NCBI RefSeq assembly: GCF_022430545.2
Contig: NZ_CP092488.2
Coordinates: 5,146,001 to 5,210,000, forward strand
From: Mycobacterium paraterrae
Lineage (GTDB): Bacteria; Actinomycetota; Actinomycetes; Mycobacteriales; Mycobacteriaceae
Direction: 5' to 3'
Length of the DNA: 64,000 bases
Shown: in pieces, positions 61,472 to 64,000 of the stretch
How the letters are laid out: each line of letters opens with the position of its first letter
How positions within the stretch are numbered: the first letter of the stretch is position 1
Translations under genes and position numbers: made by a program
The notes under the pieces: model-generated
The model's input: only the letters and a program-made list of their open reading frames with translations
The model's database searches: none
What the model was told of the DNA's origin: nothing

Positions 61472-63871
61472 TCAAGCGTTGAGCAGCCGCTCGCCGATTA
61501 CTCGTTCTTTGCGCAGCACCGTCAGCTCGTCAGCCGCCAGCCCGAGCGCGCCAAGCACTTCGTCGTTGTGTTGGCCGAGCGTCGGCGACGCCGTGCGGTG
61601 ATGGTGTGCCGGCCCGGGGCTGATCCGAAAAGGCCAGCCGGGATACCGTTGTCGGCCTGACAGCGGATGCTCGAGTTCCTCGTAGAAGCCACGTGCCTCG
61701 AGCTGGTCGACGTCATACATCCGATCGGCAGTAAGCAATCGCTCGGCGGGCACACCCCGGGCGCGAAGGGCGTCGGCGACGTCATCCGGCGCACGCGTGG
61801 CAGTCCATCGGGTGAGCACCTCGTCCAACGCGTCATGGTTGTCCAGGCGTGCCTCTTGCGAGGAGAACGACGAATCATCCTTGAGGTCCGGACGGGCGAT
61901 CAATTCAGTGACGGCTGCCCAGTCAGCGTCGTCGCGAATGGATACGGCAACCCACTCGTCGTCCCCGCTGGTCGGATAGACCCCTTGCGCATAGGCGCGG
62001 TGCCGATTTCCCTCCCGCTCACGCACGCGCTGCGTCAGTGAGTACTCGATGATGGGCTCCGCGGTCACGGCGGCGCCGATTTCGATCTGGGCGGCCTCTA
62101 TCAATTGCCCCTCGTTCGTCGACCGTCGGTGCTCGAGCGCCGCCAGCAAAGCGACGCACGCATGCACGCCCGCGATCGGGTCGGCGGGCCCCTGCAGATT
62201 GCACGGCGGCCCGTCCGCGTAACCGGTCGAGGCCGACATGCCGGATACCTGTTCGATGTTCAGGGCCCAGCCCACGTAGTCGCGCCACGGACCCTCGAGC
62301 CCGAAACCCGGCATCCGCACCATGATCACGCCGGGATTGACGCGCGCGATGGACTCGTAGTCCAGCCCGAACTGCTCGACCACACGCGGCGAGAAGTTCT
62401 CCACCACCACATCGGCTTCAGCAGCCAGGCGCAGCGCCAATTCGCGGCCCGCCGCGGACGTGAGGTCCAGCGTGATGTCGCGTTTGTTGAGATTCGTTCC
62501 CTGCCACAGCGGTCCGCACTCGTACCACTCGTCGCCCGAACGCAACAACGAACCCGAATAGCGATGTCCGTCGGGTCGCTGAACGGACTCGACCTTGACT
62601 ACGTCGGCCCCGAACGCACCGAGGTAGCAGGTCAGATACGCCCCCGCCCAGAAGGTGCTCATGTCGAACACCTTCAAGCCGGCGAACGGCAGCGCCACGT
62701 CGAGGGACGCGTCGTCTGGACGCGATGCGTCACGCTCGGCCCATCCAGTGGTCCGTTCCGCCGTCGTCGTGGCGGGCGCCGGTAATGGCGGTGGAACCGG
62801 AGTTTTCGAAAGCCGAAAAGGCGCACCAGGTCTGGTGAATTGCCAATCTTTCGGGGCCGATTCGACGAAGAATCCGCGCTCCGCATACTGCGGACACGCC
62901 AGGATGGTGTCGCCTTGAGAGATCGGCGCCGCCGGTATCCGCATCGCCTGACTCAGCTCGACCAGTTCGGCCACCGACATCGATTCCAGGAAGGGCTGGG
63001 CTTTCGCGAAAAATTCGTCGCGCTCGGGGCCGCCGAGCATGATCGCCAGTTGATGCTCACCGAATTCGGGCAACCCGACCATCGCGCACACGTCGAGCCA
63101 GTGCTGGCCGGTCAGACAGTTGATACCGATCCAGCCATCGGCCGCTCGCACGATACCGAGCATCGGCGCTGCTTTGGAATTGGTCGGCAAGCCAAGGCTT
63201 TTCAGCCGTGCGGCCATCAGCATGGGATAGGGCAGCGTCGACAGCAGCGACTCGAACATCGAGACGTCGACCTCGACGGGCCGGTCGGTCCGGGCGGTCG
63301 CGATGCGCAACGCGGTGAGCGTGCCCAGCGCCGCATAGCCGCCGGCGATGTATTCCGGGATGCGGGCGCCGGCTTGTACCGGCGCGCGGCCGGGCTCCCG
63401 CAGGTTGATCCACCCTGCCGCGGCCTGAAGGGTCAGCGGGGTTGTCACCCGGTCGCGCAGCGGTCCCTCCTGGCCGAAATTCGAGATCCTCGTTACGACC
63501 AGATTCGGGTTGGTCTGCTCGAGGGTGTCTGAATCGAGACCCCACTCCCGGCGCTCGGGCACTCCCGCGGGGAGGTCTTCGATGAGAACATCCGCCGCGG
63601 AGATGAGCCGGTGAGCGACAGCAAGATCACCCTCATCCGTGAAATCCAGTGCCAGGCCGCGCTTTCCAGCGTTCAGGTATTCGAACAGCCCACTTCGGTC
63701 CGGATCCGGGCGCCCGGCGGGAAACGGGCCCCAGTGACGCAGCGGATCACCCGAAGGCGGTTCGATCTTGCACACCTCGGCACCCAGGTCGACGAGAAGC
63801 TTCGCGCAGTAGGGGCCCGCGATCTCAGATGCCAGCTCGACGACGCGCACACCCTCCAAGGGCCGCCTCAC
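61472..63871 (-). CDS. Fused two-domain CaiB/BaiF family III CoA-transferase
   Basis: A 799-residue protein of two family III CoA-transferase domains (about 1-365 and 395-799) joined by a Pro/Ala/Thr linker. Each has the family start (GVRVVELASEIAGPYCAKLL; GLKVFDMSTFWAGAYLTCYL). The catalytic Asp, which forms the acyl-anhydride, is present in domain 2 (Asp564, GPADPIAGVH) but the matching site in domain 1 is Glu173 (RIPEYIAGG). So one half is probably structural. It transfers CoA between acids without ATP. GTG 63871 overlaps the aldehyde dehydrogenase stop. Confidence 0.88.
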   Translation of the reverse strand: MRRPLEGVRVVELASEIAGPYCAKLLVDLGAEVCKIEPPSGDPLRHWGPFPAGRPDPDRSGLFEYLNAGKRGLALDFTDEGDLAVAHRLISAADVLIEDLPAGVPERREWGLDSDTLEQTNPNLVVTRISNFGQEGPLRDRVTTPLTLQAAAGWINLREPGRAPVQAGARIPEYIAGGYAALGTLTALRIATARTDRPVEVDVSMFESLLSTLPYPMLMAARLKSLGLPTNSKAAPMLGIVRAADGWIGINCLTGQHWLDVCAMVGLPEFGEHQLAIMLGGPERDEFFAKAQPFLESMSVAELVELSQAMRIPAAPISQGDTILACPQYAERGFFVESAPKDWQFTRPGAPFRLSKTPVPPPLPAPATTTAERTTGWAERDASRPDDASLDVALPFAGLKVFDMSTFWAGAYLTCYLGAFGADVVKVESVQRPDGHRYSGSLLRSGDEWYECGPLWQGTNLNKRDITLDLTSAAGRELALRLAAEADVVVENFSPRVVEQFGLDYESIARVNPGVIMVRMPGFGLEGPWRDYVGWALNIEQVSGMSASTGYADGPPCNLQGPADPIAGVHACVALLAALEHRRSTNEGQLIEAAQIEIGAAVTAEPIIEYSLTQRVREREGNRHRAYAQGVYPTSGDDEWVAVSIRDDADWAAVTELIARPDLKDDSSFSSQEARLDNHDALDEVLTRWTATRAPDDVADALRARGVPAERLLTADRMYDVDQLEARGFYEELEHPLSGRQRYPGWPFRISPGPAHHHRTASPTLGQHNDEVLGALGLAADELTVLRKERVIGERLLNA

Positions 63872-64000
63872 GCCGGTATCCCGATGGCTTTGGGCTCCAT
63901 GTACGCCCGCAGCCCCATCACACCGCCCTCCCGGCCGATCCCGCTCTGCTTGAAGCCGCCGAACGGCGCGTCTCCCGGAATGGTGCCGTTGATCGATACC
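63868..64000 (-). CDS. Aldehyde dehydrogenase, C-terminal fragment (gene continues past window)
   Basis: The last 44 codons of a reverse-strand gene read SINGTIPGDAPFGGFKQSGIG and then GREGGVMGLRAYMEPKAIGIPA. PFGGFKQSGIGRE is the signature C-terminal region of NAD(P) aldehyde dehydrogenases. Its TGA overlaps the CoA-transferase GTG. The active-site Cys and the start lie outside the window. Confidence 0.85.
   Translation of the reverse strand, partial: VSINGTIPGDAPFGGFKQSGIGREGGVMGLRAYMEPKAIGIPA

Overview
The window looks like the chromosome of a non-tuberculous Mycobacterium or a close relative. The evidence is a high GC content, the order nei2-type glycosylase / lpqC-type lipoprotein (the order I recall for M. 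tuberculosis Rv3297-Rv3298c), three LLM-class F420-type oxidoreductases, many fadD/fadE/echA-type genes, apparent leaderless start codons and dense ATGA/GTGA gene overlaps. No rRNA, tRNA, CRISPR array, IS element or prophage gene was seen. All functions are read from motifs by eye; no search was run.

Region 1 (1-8078) is the 3' part of one giant gene whose start lies outside the window. It is a tandem array of ten units of about 268 residues, each made of two NTF2/SnoaL-like half-modules. Region 2 (8115-14858) holds a base-excision glycosylase, a MarR regulator divergent from a lipoprotein esterase with a perfect inverted repeat between them, several small proteins, a possible LexA/SOS box in front of a lysine-rich coiled-coil protein, a UvrA paralogue and a small secreted six-cysteine protein.

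Region 3 (14855-64000) is an almost uninterrupted catabolic island. It encodes four acyl-CoA synthetases, a fused CaiB/BaiF CoA-transferase, six acyl-CoA dehydrogenase subunits (three with a candidate catalytic Glu and three short ones without it), six crotonase-fold enzymes, three hot-dog proteins, four SDR genes (one frameshifted, one without YxxxK), a thiolase/DUF35 pair, an HpcH/HpaI aldolase, a 2-hydroxyacid dehydrogenase, a TauD-type dioxygenase, a P450, three LLM oxidoreductases, a nitroreductase, two DapB-like reductases, four COG2159-type amidohydrolases, two SnoaL-like proteins and the end of an aldehyde dehydrogenase. Together they can activate a carboxylic acid to its CoA ester, desaturate, hydrate, oxidise and thiolytically or retro-aldol cleave it, and attack a ring by P450, dioxygenase or flavin chemistry. 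The substrate cannot be read from the sequence; a cyclic or branched lipid-like acid (terpenoid, steroid-like or alicyclic) is a reasonable inference.

A TetR and an IclR regulator sit beside candidate operators. A 16-bp inverted repeat, GAGAA(C/T)-N4-(G/A)TTCTC, recurs upstream of three of the four amidohydrolases and of an echA/dapB-like divergent pair, which suggests one regulon across the island. Inside the island a cassette of two single-span microproteins, two further membrane proteins and a pseudo-SDR/SDR pair (40493-43268) matches no system I know. Coding density is extreme: at four convergent gene pairs the two stop codons share three bases.
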